From assembly GCF_002119525.1 (NCBI RefSeq), contig NZ_CP017917.1, forward strand, positions 1,116,001 to 1,180,000: DNA of 64,000 nucleotides. Direction: 5' to 3'. The notes under the pieces are model-generated. The model was not told the DNA's origin and did not search any database. It saw only the letters and a program-made list of their open reading frames with translations. The stretch's first letter is position 1; each line of letters begins with the position of its first letter. Of the stretch, positions 19,072 to 27,724 are shown piece after piece. The position numbers and the translations under genes were made by a program. The DNA is from Vibrio syngnathi. Its GTDB lineage: Bacteria > Pseudomonadota > Gammaproteobacteria > Enterobacterales > Vibrionaceae.

Positions 19072-19567
19072 GGAAAGATCCTGTGTCGTTAAGTGTTCAC
19101 ATCAGATTTGCTCCCCAATGTAAGCCCCCAAGATTAAAAAACCGTGAACCAAACCTTACTCTCCAAGGTTAATATTCATTTGTTGCATAAGATGTGGCAA
19201 CAGATCACGATTTTGAACTTACCAATAAGCCTGTGTATCGAGATAATTTTGGTTTAAAGGAGAATTAACCGATCATTTTGGAATATCTAACTGCGGATTC
19301 CATACGCCCTATTCCACCAAAAACCACCCATCACAAATCCAAACTCCACAAAAAACAACACGCCTAAACAGCAACTTTAAGCTCATTTTTTCAAAAACTT
19401 AAAATCCAACACACTGAATCGCTCGATTCCATTCTCGCTCTAACAACGAAGTTTTAAGCGCATAGATTTAAAACACGCATCAACCGGTTTTCAAATAAAT
19501 TAAAATTAATTATTGAACGACCGTTCAAGCAGTGCTTTAATGAATCACCAATACAAGGAGTTACCCC
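19072..19567. other. Intergenic region with a TetR-type palindrome
   Basis: Nearly 500 bases between divergent genes. No convincing frame or RNA was found. The only clear element is the 16-base palindrome at 19513-19528 just upstream of the glutathione S-transferase gene. Confidence 0.6.
19513..19528. promoter_or_regulatory. TetR-type operator palindrome upstream of the GST gene
   Basis: TTGAACG-AC-CGTTCAA is a perfect 7+2+7 palindrome of the kind bound by TetR-family repressors (compare the frequent GACCGNNCGGTC class). It sits 40 bases before the GST start, overlapping the probable promoter. No tetR gene is adjacent, so the repressor would act from elsewhere. Confidence 0.55.
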
Positions 19568-20242
19568 ATGCTTAAGTTCTATTTTCACCAAACACCCAAC
19601 CCAATGAAGATCGCTCTGTTTCTAGAAGAGACAGGCCTAGATTTTGAACTTGTTCCTGTCGATACCTTAAAAGGCGAGCAACACACACCGGAATATCGTT
19701 TGATTAACCCGAACGGTAAAACACCAGCCATTGAAGACGATGGACAGCGTGTATTCGATTCTAACGCCATCCTTCTGTATCTGTCAGAGAAGACTGGCAA
19801 GCTTGGTGGACAACCAGAAGACAGAGCCGAACTGCTCTCTTGGATGATGTTTATCGCGAGCGGCCTTGGTCCTTATTCAGGTCAATCGGTACACTTCCGT
19901 CATGCTGCACCAGCAGGCCTAGACTACGCTGTGAACCGTTACCTACGTGAAGCACAACGTCACTACGAAGTGTTAGAGAAACATATGGAAGGTCGTGAAT
20001 TTATCGTCGGAAATGAGTACACCATTGTCGATGTTGCTGCATGGGGTTGGATTGATAAAGCACCTTTCGTGCTTGGTGAAGAAGGCCTAGAACCTTACCC
20101 GAACTTGAAGCGCTGGTTCGATGCAATCAACGCCCGCCCTGCTGCACTGCGTGCTCGCGAAATCGGCAAAAGCATTGAGTTTAAAACCGAACGTGATGAA
20201 GAGGCGAAACGAGCACTGTTTCCTTCGAATTACGCGAAGTAG
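19568..20242 (+). CDS. Glutathione S-transferase (YfcG/Nu-like)
   Basis: A 224-residue two-domain GST. The thioredoxin-like N-terminal domain (about 1-80) has Q-T-P-N-P-M-K-I-A-L-F-L-E-E-T-G, the N-P-N-G-K-T-P-A-I loop with cis-proline and D-S-N-A-I-L-L-Y-L. The helical C-terminal domain carries the conserved N-capping box (T-I-V-D-V-A-A-W-G-W). The T/N-P-N/S start resembles E. coli YfcG and YghU, which show disulfide-bond reductase activity. An AAGGAG ribosome site precedes the ATG. A TetR-type palindrome upstream suggests stress control. Confidence 0.92.
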   Translation: MLKFYFHQTPNPMKIALFLEETGLDFELVPVDTLKGEQHTPEYRLINPNGKTPAIEDDGQRVFDSNAILLYLSEKTGKLGGQPEDRAELLSWMMFIASGLGPYSGQSVHFRHAAPAGLDYAVNRYLREAQRHYEVLEKHMEGREFIVGNEYTIVDVAAWGWIDKAPFVLGEEGLEPYPNLKRWFDAINARPAALRAREIGKSIEFKTERDEEAKRALFPSNYAK

Positions 20243-20286
20243 AAGAATTGAAAGTTAGCGCTCTACTGAGTAATAGCTAAAATCCA

Positions 20287-20322
20287 AACAGAAAGAGCCG
20301 CTAAAAAGCGGCTCTTTCTGTT
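20287..20322 (+). terminator. Terminator after the GST gene
   Basis: Perfect stem AACAGAAAGAGCCGCT / AGCGGCTCTTTCTGTT with an AAAA loop. Its inner 24 bases are identical to the terminator after guaC at 29607-29630. Confidence 0.9.
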
Positions 20323-20505
20323 GAATAATCACACGTTGATAGTCTTTTTGGGATTGATACCAAGGTTCAACATTCGTTATTACCCACTTCTATCAAACAC
20401 ATTTCTGGACATTTCCAAGTTAGCGAACCTGTTAATTTAGCAAATTATGAATTACTTCATGTACGGCAAAGTTGGCTCTTAGATATTCAATATTAATAGT
20501 GAATC

Positions 20506-20676
20506 TTACTTAGACTGTTGAGCTTTACTTTTACGGTATTCACTTGGGGTCATTCCCACGACTTCGCCCAATAGGGTATAGCAACATTTTGAGTTACTCA
20601 AAAATGTGAAAGCTTGCTTGTTGTTAATTATGACATCAAGTGCAATAAATTCATTGACTTGCTGGGTGATTCTCGT
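20506..20676 (-). pseudogene. Remnant of an AraC-family regulator C-terminus
   Basis: The minus strand has an open stretch without a start codon, bounded by stops. Its last ~20 residues read L-L-G-E-V-V-G-M-T-P-S-E-Y-R-K-S-K, the signature end of AraC/XylS DNA-binding domains. The rest (I-A-L-D-V-I-I-N-N-K) is too short and degenerate for a working domain. It may be the leftover of a regulator of the adjacent hydrolase gene (20717), now reading away from it. Confidence 0.5.
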
Positions 20677-20716
20677 TTATCTCTTACTTATTTATCACCA
20701 ATAGCAAGGAAGAAAT

Positions 20717-21871
20717 ATGTGCACACGGATTCTAAACAACATCAATCGAAGCCACGTTACAGTCGGACGGAACATGGACTGGGAGTTCCCTCTCAATCCT
20801 ACAGTAAGCTATACACCTAGCATTGGCCAACGATTCGGTATGAGTGTTCAAGAAGTCGAAAAGGTTAACGCTAAGTCCCCAACGCTTCCTCTAACACAAG
20901 ATGGTGTTTTAGATTGGGATATCGAATACGCCAGTATTTCGACATTGCTAGGAAGTGAAAGTAACGGCTATGGCTTTTGTGACGGCATGAATGAGCAAGG
21001 TTTAGTTGCAAACGCACTCTACGACACGAACTGTAGCTTCGGCCTTAATCAGACTAAGGAGCAAAAAGGGTTAAGTATACTGAGATGGGGGCAATACATT
21101 TTGGATCGCTTCGCCAGCGTTCAAGAGGCGGTCGACTCGCTATCGAGACAGAACATTTATTTATACGGTGGGCAAGTCCCAGGCGACGATTTATCGGCAG
21201 CAACCTTGCATATTGCCATTTCTGATAAGGATGGGAACTCGGCCATTCTTGAAGTGCATAACAGTGAAATCAAAATATACAAGAGTGATAACTACACCGT
21301 AATGACTAATCAACCAAATTATCCTACGCAATTAAAGATGATGGACTATTGGCTGTATCAATGGAATAAACCTGACCTCTTCAACGAACTTGATGAACGA
21401 ACCGCTATAGCAGAAAACCACATTCGTAACCCGCACCCAACGTTTAGTGTTCCCGGAGGATACACTTCAGTGCAGCGCTTTGAAAGAGCATGCTTCTATC
21501 GTTATATGTACAACCCGCAAGCCTACAAAATCGACCCAGTAGCCCAGGTCTGCTCAATGGTCGCAACTTGTAACGTCCCCCCAGCTTTTGAAGAGCTTTA
21601 CCCACATAACTTGTTGGAAAAATTAGAGAAAAAACTCGGGTACTCTGTTAACTCCTACACACTCTGGACCAACATTAGTGATTCGACAAAACGACGCTAC
21701 TATTTAATGAGCAACCTTTCCGTCCAGTCTCTATGGTTTGATTTCGACTTCCCTAGCCCTAAGTGCTACACCTTAGTTGTAGACAAAGCGCTAGAAAACG
21801 CGGGAATTATGGGCTTAGCAAACACGGAAATGCTACCTTGTGAAACACCGCCTTTTAGCCAATATGAGTAA
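20717..21871 (+). CDS. Linear amide C-N hydrolase, choloylglycine hydrolase family
   Basis: An Ntn hydrolase that starts M-C-T-R: removal of Met1 leaves Cys2 as the N-terminal nucleophile, as in penicillin V acylases and bile-salt hydrolases. Other family signatures are R-N-M-D-W near residue 19, a G-M-N-E-Q-G-L segment and the T-N-Q-P-N-Y block. There is no signal peptide, so it is cytoplasmic, unlike exported Gram-negative penicillin acylases. Likely substrates are N-acyl amides, possibly N-acyl-homoserine lactones, but the sequence does not decide. It is convergent with a GGDEF gene 9 bases away. Confidence 0.88.
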   Translation: MCTRILNNINRSHVTVGRNMDWEFPLNPTVSYTPSIGQRFGMSVQEVEKVNAKSPTLPLTQDGVLDWDIEYASISTLLGSESNGYGFCDGMNEQGLVANALYDTNCSFGLNQTKEQKGLSILRWGQYILDRFASVQEAVDSLSRQNIYLYGGQVPGDDLSAATLHIAISDKDGNSAILEVHNSEIKIYKSDNYTVMTNQPNYPTQLKMMDYWLYQWNKPDLFNELDERTAIAENHIRNPHPTFSVPGGYTSVQRFERACFYRYMYNPQAYKIDPVAQVCSMVATCNVPPAFEELYPHNLLEKLEKKLGYSVNSYTLWTNISDSTKRRYYLMSNLSVQSLWFDFDFPSPKCYTLVVDKALENAGIMGLANTEMLPCETPPFSQYE

Positions 21872-21880
21872 ACAACTACA

Positions 21881-22927
21881 CTACTCCGAGCAAACCGCAA
21901 CATGGAAGCAATTTTTTCCTGAGCTTTTTGCTTGATAAAGCGCTTCATCAGCTCGGCGAAAAGAGTGTTTTTTTACTTCTTCTTGGTGAAGCGCGACACC
22001 ACAACTGATAGTCACAGGTCGATCAACCCCAAAGTGATGGCTTGCAATGCTGGTTTGAATTGTCGTCATTCGCTCTTCAATGACCGAATAGCCATCAACC
22101 TCAAAAGCGATAAGGAACTCTTCTCCTCCCCACCGGCCGACTTGACCTACTCCATCGACTTTGGCTTCTAGAATACGTGCGATTTGGATCAGTATCTGAT
22201 CACCAATATCATGACCATAGTCGTCATTGATTTTCTTAAAATCATCCACATCAACTAGTGCAAGCCATTGAACTCTATGGGGCGCAAGCAGCAAGGCTTC
22301 CATATGACGACGGTTAAACAATTGAGTCAACATATCGGTATGGGAGAGAGTTTGCAGTTTTCGATTGGACTCCTGCAGTAAGATCATCGTCTTTCGCCTT
22401 CCAGAATCATAGAAATAGGCAATCGAAAACAAAAACAGATAGATGATGGAAAGGTGAATAAAGCTGATAGTATTAAAAGGGATAGGGGGCCAATTATGCA
22501 TATCAATCAAACAGATATAAGTAACAATTGCGAAATTTAATAGGCTGATGACGGAGCCCACCCTGTAGCCTAAGACGAATATAGCGACTACAGGCGTTAA
22601 GAACGAAAATGCCAGCGCAAACTCACTGTGCCCAGAGCCAATGATAAACAGTATGCTGACAGACATCATAACTGAAACCATAATAGTTGCGGCAATTTTT
22701 GCGCTGCGACTTTGCCACAACCAAAAGTAGGCGATTAAACACAAACCTAACCCTGTTGCTTCAATTGATGCTAGCAGAAGGTTGGGAATTAGGAGCGTGT
22801 TGTAACAAACAAAAAAAGTCAGCACGGAAGACAGAACACTTAAGCAAGCAAAAACAAAGACCCGCTCCCTAAACTCTTCGTGGCTTCGACTCACTCCAAG
22901 CCACTTTTCTAATCCATTAGTTAGCAC
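21881..22927 (-). CDS. Six-helix membrane GGDEF diguanylate cyclase
   Basis: About six membrane helices fill residues 22-172, followed by a short linker and a GGDEF domain (about 185-345) with an intact GGEEF at 267-271. The positions of the RxxD inhibitory site are not conserved (D-G-V-G instead), so allosteric product inhibition is probably missing, unlike the cyclase at 2197. The membrane domain resembles MASE-type sensors but I cannot assign a class. It ends 9 bases from the convergent hydrolase gene. Confidence 0.9.
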   Translation of the reverse strand: MLTNGLEKWLGVSRSHEEFRERVFVFACLSVLSSVLTFFVCYNTLLIPNLLLASIEATGLGLCLIAYFWLWQSRSAKIAATIMVSVMMSVSILFIIGSGHSEFALAFSFLTPVVAIFVLGYRVGSVISLLNFAIVTYICLIDMHNWPPIPFNTISFIHLSIIYLFLFSIAYFYDSGRRKTMILLQESNRKLQTLSHTDMLTQLFNRRHMEALLLAPHRVQWLALVDVDDFKKINDDYGHDIGDQILIQIARILEAKVDGVGQVGRWGGEEFLIAFEVDGYSVIEERMTTIQTSIASHHFGVDRPVTISCGVALHQEEVKKHSFRRADEALYQAKSSGKNCFHVAVCSE

Positions 22928-23635
22928 TGCGGCTCACATCCTCTTTATTCATAGTGTTAACAATATACATTAATATCTATACATCGTCATTTCGTGTACA
23001 TCGTTACATCTCAAAAGTGCTTATAATACACAGAGGATTGCATTACCCAGTTGTAACTAGCCTTGGGGCGTGCGACGTGAAGTCGTATGAAGCGCTGTTC
23101 ACCGCTTAATGTGTGAACCATCTGTATCACCAGATGAACCTAAGGCTCTGAATAAAGTAGCGAGCCTGACAATGTAACGAAGGTTGGTCATAGACCAATC
23201 GGGATCAAAATCGTGAGAGGACGATCCTCCTGATAACCACAATCGGGTGAGTGCTAGGTAGTCAGCATGATGAACATAAGTGAATCCGCATAAGGTGCGT
23301 TATGTTATGAAACAGCGGAAGTGGTTAATACGCTGTGGCCAAAAGGCACGAGAGTCGGAAAGGGATTGCCCCATGCTCTTTCGTGATCGTCGAACTCTCC
23401 GCACTATAGCGGGCATCTACACTGACACTGCGCAACATACGGAACACGGTAAGCCTGTATCACTCCCTCTGGGAAAGCCTTCGTGGCCGATAGTGATGCA
23501 GGTATAGGAGGTTGGAAAAAGCGAATGCTGCATTGTAACGATGCAGATACAGACTTGTGTCTGGTCACGAAAGTGAGCCCACTTCCGACTGGTCTCCCGT
23601 TGCGAGAGAATTTGAAGAACTTTATTCAAGGAGAA

Positions 23636-25114
23636 ATGCAAATGATGATCTCAAAAGAGATTAGTGCCGCTCCTGACAGCGCTCAATGGCAGTCAATTGA
23701 CTGGAAATCTGTTGAGGCGCATGTATTAAAGCTTCAGATGCGTATCGCAAAGGCAACGAGAGAAGGTAAACGTGGCAAAGCGAAAGCATTGCAATGGATA
23801 CTGACTCACTCTCGTTCAGCAAAGCTTCTTGCTGTTAAACGAGTATCGCAAAACAAAGGCAGTAAAACGTCTGGAATAGACGGTGTCATTTGGAACACAG
23901 ACACACGTCGCATGAAAGCCGTGCATCAATTGAGTCGAAAGGCCTATCAAGCTAAACCACTCAAGCGTATCTATATCCCCAAAAAGAATGGCAAACTTCG
24001 ACCATTGGGCATCCCATGCATGATAGATCGAGCGCAACAGGCACTTTATCTATTAGCATTAGAGCCTGTGTCTGAGAATCTTGCCGATCCTAACAGCTAC
24101 GGTTTTAGACCAAGGCGCAGTACTGCTGACGCAATCGGACAGTGTTTTATCTGCTTAAGTCAGAAACGGTCAGCACAGTGGGTTCTCGAAGGGGACATCA
24201 AAGCCTGTTTCGACAAAATCGGGCATCAATGGCTGATGGACAATATTGTTGTTGATAAACGTATGTTGGAACAATGGTTAAAGTCTGGCTTTGTAGACAA
24301 AGGGCTATTTCAAGACACCGATGAAGGCACGCCTCAAGGCGGGATTATATCCCCAACCTTGATGTTAATGACGCTCTCTGGTCTCGAACAGCAGATTAAG
24401 TCTACCGCTCTCAAAAAGGGTGCAAGAGCTAACTTTATTGGATACGCCGACGATTTCGTCGTCACTTGTGCTTCAAAGGAAGTATTAGAGAACGATATCA
24501 AACCGTTGATCGCTGATTTCTTAGCAGAAAGAGGCCTAACACTTTCCGAAGAGAAAACGCATATCACTCACATTAATGATGGCTTTGATTTCCTAGGTTT
24601 TAACCATAGGAAGTACAAAGGGAAATTGCTCATTAAACCGAGTAAATCCAACACGTTGATGTTCTTGAGTAATCTGCGTGAACTCGTCAAAAAGCACGTA
24701 ACCCTACCAGTGAATGATCTTATCAAACTGATAAATCCGAAACTTAGGGGGTGGTCGAACTACTACCGACACTGCGTTGCCAAACAAGTATTCGGATATG
24801 TAGGCCACAAGCTATTCCATACATTGTGGCACTGGGCAAAAAGGCGCCATCCAACAAAGTCTAAAACTTGGATCGCCCTAAAATACTTCATCAACCGAAA
24901 AGGCCAGTGGCAGTTTCACGGTTGGCAGAAGATCATGGATATGGATTGCCAGTTCAATCTCTTCCAAGTAGCCAAAGTGCCAATAGAAAGGCATGTGAAA
25001 ATCCGAAGTGCAGCGACTCCATTTGACCCTCAATACCAAGAATACTTGGCTAAAAGGAAGTCCAAAAGGCTAGCTCGTAACTCTTGGAACGAACCTGCTC
25101 CGACTGCTTTATAA
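23636..25114 (+). CDS. ltrA: Group II intron reverse transcriptase/maturase
   Basis: The start is the ATG at 23636 behind a clear AAGGAG; an upstream in-frame extension lies in intron RNA domains I-IV. The RT domain carries the expected blocks (K-R-I-Y-I-P-K-K-N-G-K-L-R-P-L-G-I-P, Y-G-F-R-P-R-R-S) and the catalytic Y-A-D-D at residues 270-273. The maturase X domain follows (L-R-G-W-S-N-Y-Y-R-H). The protein ends soon after the D-P-Q-Y-Q-E-Y-L segment, with no HNH endonuclease and no zinc cysteines, so it should rely on target-site DNA structure or replication forks rather than its own second-strand nick. Confidence 0.93.
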   Translation: MQMMISKEISAAPDSAQWQSIDWKSVEAHVLKLQMRIAKATREGKRGKAKALQWILTHSRSAKLLAVKRVSQNKGSKTSGIDGVIWNTDTRRMKAVHQLSRKAYQAKPLKRIYIPKKNGKLRPLGIPCMIDRAQQALYLLALEPVSENLADPNSYGFRPRRSTADAIGQCFICLSQKRSAQWVLEGDIKACFDKIGHQWLMDNIVVDKRMLEQWLKSGFVDKGLFQDTDEGTPQGGIISPTLMLMTLSGLEQQIKSTALKKGARANFIGYADDFVVTCASKEVLENDIKPLIADFLAERGLTLSEEKTHITHINDGFDFLGFNHRKYKGKLLIKPSKSNTLMFLSNLRELVKKHVTLPVNDLIKLINPKLRGWSNYYRHCVAKQVFGYVGHKLFHTLWHWAKRRHPTKSKTWIALKYFINRKGQWQFHGWQKIMDMDCQFNLFQVAKVPIERHVKIRSAATPFDPQYQEYLAKRKSKRLARNSWNEPAPTAL

Positions 25115-25150
25115 GTTGCTGGGTATCAAACGATGCCTTCGTGGAGGCTT

Positions 25151-25184
25151 GAGCCTAGTGCAGTGAAAGTTGCACGCTGGGTTC
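25151..25184 (+). ncRNA. Group II intron domain V
   Basis: 34 bases beginning GAGCC and ending GGTTC fold into the catalytic hairpin: stem GAGCCTAGTGCA paired with TGCACGCTGGGTTC around a GTGAAAGT loop region, with the two-base bulge of domain V. It sits about 37 bases after the reverse transcriptase stop codon. Confidence 0.88.
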
Positions 25185-25237
25185 TTAGGGAGACGGCACT
25201 TGGTAACAGGTGTCGTCCACCCGACAGAAATAATTCA

Positions 25238-25433
25238 CGAAACAGGTTGTTTCGCAATTGTGCAAGGACCTCTTGCACAATTGAGTCCGAGAGTTTGTCC
25301 AACAGCCTGTTGGGCAATTGGGAAACAGCTTGTTTCACAAATAAATCTCATGATGGTCTCTTGCATTCGAGACACGCCTTGGGGCATTTTCGTGTTTCAT
25401 GCCCCCTAGGCACATCTTTGGACATAAATGTGC
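25238..25433. repeat. Array of seven consecutive hairpins 3' of the intron
   Basis: Seven inverted repeats follow one another. H1: 25238-25254, CGAAACA/TGTTTCG. H2: 25255-25283, an 11-bp stem CAATTGTGCAA/TTGCACAATTG. H3: 25299-25313, CCAACA/TGTTGG. H4: 25322-25336, GAAACA/TGTTTC. H5: 25356-25373, GTCTC/GAGAC. H6: 25381-25405, GGGGCAT/ATGCCCC. H7: 25410-25433, GCACAT/ATGTGC. H1, H3 and H4 share an AACAGnnTGTT core, and CAATTG recurs between them. No convincing protein is encoded here. The rest of the gap to 25515 shows nothing further. Confidence 0.75.
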
Positions 25434-25514
25434 TAGTAGTTATTCTAAATTAGCAATCTATTAATAACTTATTGTAGTGTAAACCGACTCAGCTGGTTTG
25501 CTTCTCTACAGTGC

Positions 25515-25992
25515 TTACTCTGCACTCTTATGTAAGCTAATGCACAGTCTATCTTGCATGTTTTTAAGGTGCATTTGAGTCGCATCATAAGAGAAATGTG
25601 AATTGGGAATACCATAATGTCGAGAATATTTGCGCATCTTCCTTACAAACCAGAATTCTACTGTTTCCATGGGTAGTATATAGTGATCAAGAAAGTCGCT
25701 CATTCTATGAGAGCACCTTAATTCTAAATCATAAATAGTTTTTTGGTTTACTTTATAATCAGTATCAATAGAAGTAGAAGTTATGTCATTTTTCATTGCT
25801 GATTTCAGGTTCAAAATAGATACTCTAACATCAGGGTAGTGATGTAGCTCATCTTTACTCAACAGATCATCCACAACATAATTCAATACCATTATACAAA
25901 TACACAAATAGTCATTTATTGAAATATAATCCTTTCCAGTAAGCGCTTCCCTGATTTTTATACGCTTTATCATCAGAGATTGAATGTAGCTA
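25515..25992 (-). pseudogene. 3' part of the membrane-protein gene split by the IS630 element
   Basis: This open stretch continues the frame of the gene that begins at 27724. Removing the IS and one TA copy joins ...F-G-D to S-Y-I-Q-S-L-M-I-K-R without a frame break and gives 370 residues in total. This part is a soluble, helix-rich C-terminal domain of about 158 residues. I do not recognise its family. Alone it could only be translated from a fortuitous start near the IS end. Confidence 0.75.
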
Positions 25993-27087
25993 TACCCGTT
26001 CAACTTGAAGATGCAGGTTTGAGTAGCTGAAAATTATCCGTAATTCGAGATACCAGCGAGCCTGCAACTTCTGGTAGTGTCACATCGAAAAATTCTTTGA
26101 TTGCGGAGATAAATTCTCTTTTGGATGAGAAGTAAACATTGTTCCGAGCATGCTCATTCATGACTTTCCAGAGCCGCTCTATCGGATTTAGGTTCGGACT
26201 GTAGGGCGGTAAGTAATGAAGCTCAATATTGAGCACTTTTGCTGCATCTTTCACCAACTTGGCTCGATGATAGGCCGCTCCATCTAAGATTAGGTGTACC
26301 TTTTGCTCCAGTGGATAGTGCTCTTTCTTTAGTTTCCAAAAAAAGCGAACAATGCTCCCACTATTAATAGTGTCATACGTCTCAGTGACTGTTGCGCCAA
26401 TGTCTTCCAGTGACAGAGCACCGATTAGATTTAAGCGTGTGCGGCTACCCGTTGTTTCGATGAGTTTGTCCTGACCTTTTCGAATCCAACCATAGCTGAG
26501 CTTGGTGGACTGGGTAGGATGAACCGCATCCATAAACAATACAGGGGCTTTGCTCGGCTTCAGGACTTTATTGTAATACTCGACAAAGGCTTGCTGCATT
26601 TCTGGGCAGAACTTATGAGGGACACCCTTGGGCTTCTTGTATGAGAACCCATTGTGATGTAACCACTTATTCATACCAGCTACGCTATAGAGAAGACCAA
26701 ATTCTGCTTCTACATAGGCAACGACTTGATGTGTATGAAAGTAAGTGTTTTCAGCCAAATGCTCAATGAGCTGCATGGTTTGGGCTGCAGAAAGTCGGCT
26801 TTGGCTACCACCGTTCTCGGGCTTTAACTTCTCAGACTGGAGATAATCGTTGATATGACGTGCAACCGTAGTTTCTTGAATACGAAGCGCCTGAGAAATC
26901 ATCGCGTTGCTCCAGCCTTCGGAAGCAAGCAGAACCGCTTTGATACGGTCGCACACTCGACTGTCACGAGTGGAGTCGTGCATCTGTTCGAGTTCTTGTT
27001 TCTTCTGTGGAGATAGCGTTATTTTCATGGTTGCGTAGCATGATCCTGTTTTTACGGAAAATCAAGCACCTTCAATGATCACGGGTA
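25993..27087 (-). mobile_element. IS630-family insertion sequence, intact
   Basis: 1095 bases bounded by imperfect inverted repeats beginning TACCCGT (left TACCCGTTCAACTTGAAG; right, read inward, TACCCGTGATCATTGAAG). A TA dinucleotide directly repeats at 25991-25992 and 27088-27089, the hallmark target of IS630/Tc1-mariner elements. A single full-length transposase gene fills it. The insertion splits a membrane-protein gene in frame-restorable fashion. Confidence 0.92.
26000..27028 (-). CDS. IS630-family transposase
   Basis: 342 residues. The N-terminal helix-turn-helix region (about 1-65, A-S-E-G-W-S-N-A-M-I-S-Q-A-L-R-I) is followed by a winged segment. The DDE catalytic domain has D167 (L-F-M-D-A-V-H), D249 (L-I-L-D-G-A-A-Y-H) and E284 (P-N-L-N-P-I-E-R-L-W), the last two 35 residues apart as in the family. 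No frameshift or stop interrupts it, so the element looks active. The stop codon lies inside the left inverted repeat region. Confidence 0.95.
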   Translation of the reverse strand: MKITLSPQKKQELEQMHDSTRDSRVCDRIKAVLLASEGWSNAMISQALRIQETTVARHINDYLQSEKLKPENGGSQSRLSAAQTMQLIEHLAENTYFHTHQVVAYVEAEFGLLYSVAGMNKWLHHNGFSYKKPKGVPHKFCPEMQQAFVEYYNKVLKPSKAPVLFMDAVHPTQSTKLSYGWIRKGQDKLIETTGSRTRLNLIGALSLEDIGATVTETYDTINSGSIVRFFWKLKKEHYPLEQKVHLILDGAAYHRAKLVKDAAKVLNIELHYLPPYSPNLNPIERLWKVMNEHARNNVYFSSKREFISAIKEFFDVTLPEVAGSLVSRITDNFQLLKPASSS

Positions 27088-27724
27088 TATCACCAAACAC
27101 TATTCTAGATTCAACTGGTTTGCGGCAATCTATACGAGAATACTGGTTTAGGTTTAATTCATAATTGTGTCGGTCTATAGCTTGCGTGAAGAAACCTTCG
27201 TTCCCCAGAGCATGGGACATAGAACGTCTTATTGTTTGTATATATGAGACTGATATACCGATGTTTTCACTGTACCTTATCTTTTTTATTTCGTCAGGAA
27301 ACCGAATTATTACAAAGTCAAAAATACATGCGGCGAATATCGATGAGAAAATTGAACTGAGTAACAGTTCATCCTCAGCTTTACAGAGACTAAGTATCAA
27401 TAGTGAAAATGACATTATTAATATTGTTATTAGGTTACGCGCTTCTGTACTCCTAATTACAAAGAAAGCAGAAAGCAGAGCGTCAATAACTCCATTCTCT
27501 ATCTTAGTTCTAAGGATGTATTTACAGTGCAAGTTTACATACTTAGTTGTGAAGTATATGTATACGCTAGAAGGTGGATGAGGTTCAGATTCTAGCAGTT
27601 CCCACCAAATAATCTTAAAAGTTAAAATAGATAAAAGCGGTATATACAGATACAAAGACACTTGGATGAAATCAAGCAATAGGAAAAGTACCGCTATATT
27701 AACTAACAACAATATTTTTGACAT
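27088..27724 (-). pseudogene. 5' part of the membrane-protein gene split by the IS630 element
   Basis: Encodes the N-terminal ~212 residues of the disrupted protein: a pair of membrane helices near residues 4-38, a loop, then another pair around 100-140, followed by a cytoplasmic region. The frame runs a few codons into the IS (I-P-V-I-I-E-G-A) before stopping. The DNA is AT-rich and shows no recognisable domain. With the part at 25515-25990 it forms one 1113-base gene when the IS is removed. Confidence 0.75.

Larger units (their letters stand above)
23070..25225 (+). mobile_element. Group II intron with reverse transcriptase
   Basis: The 5' end fits the group II consensus (GTGCGAC at 23070). 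The 3' part contains a 34-base domain V (25151-25184), a domain VI stem (GACGGCAC / TGTCGTC) and an ending CCCGAC with the required AY. The last six bases of the 5' exon (TGGGGC, 23064-23069) are perfectly complementary to GCCCCA at 23368-23373, a good candidate IBS1-EBS1 pairing that fixes the left boundary. The reverse transcriptase is encoded inside. The 3' exon begins AGAAATAATTC and leads straight into a hairpin array. The 3' end may be off by a base or two. Confidence 0.88.

Noticed and set aside
23070..25225. Retron or DGR reading of the reverse transcriptase locus
   Set aside because: Domain V, domain VI, GTGCG start, X domain and IBS1-EBS1 pairing all indicate a group II intron.
25238..25433. 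CRISPR array
   Set aside because: The units are hairpins of different sequence and spacing, not constant direct repeats with unique spacers. No cas genes are present.
25133..25453. Plus- and minus-strand frames of 70-106 codons over the intron 3' end and hairpin array
   Set aside because: Their composition follows the inverted repeats and intron domains V/VI; there is no ribosome site or domain.
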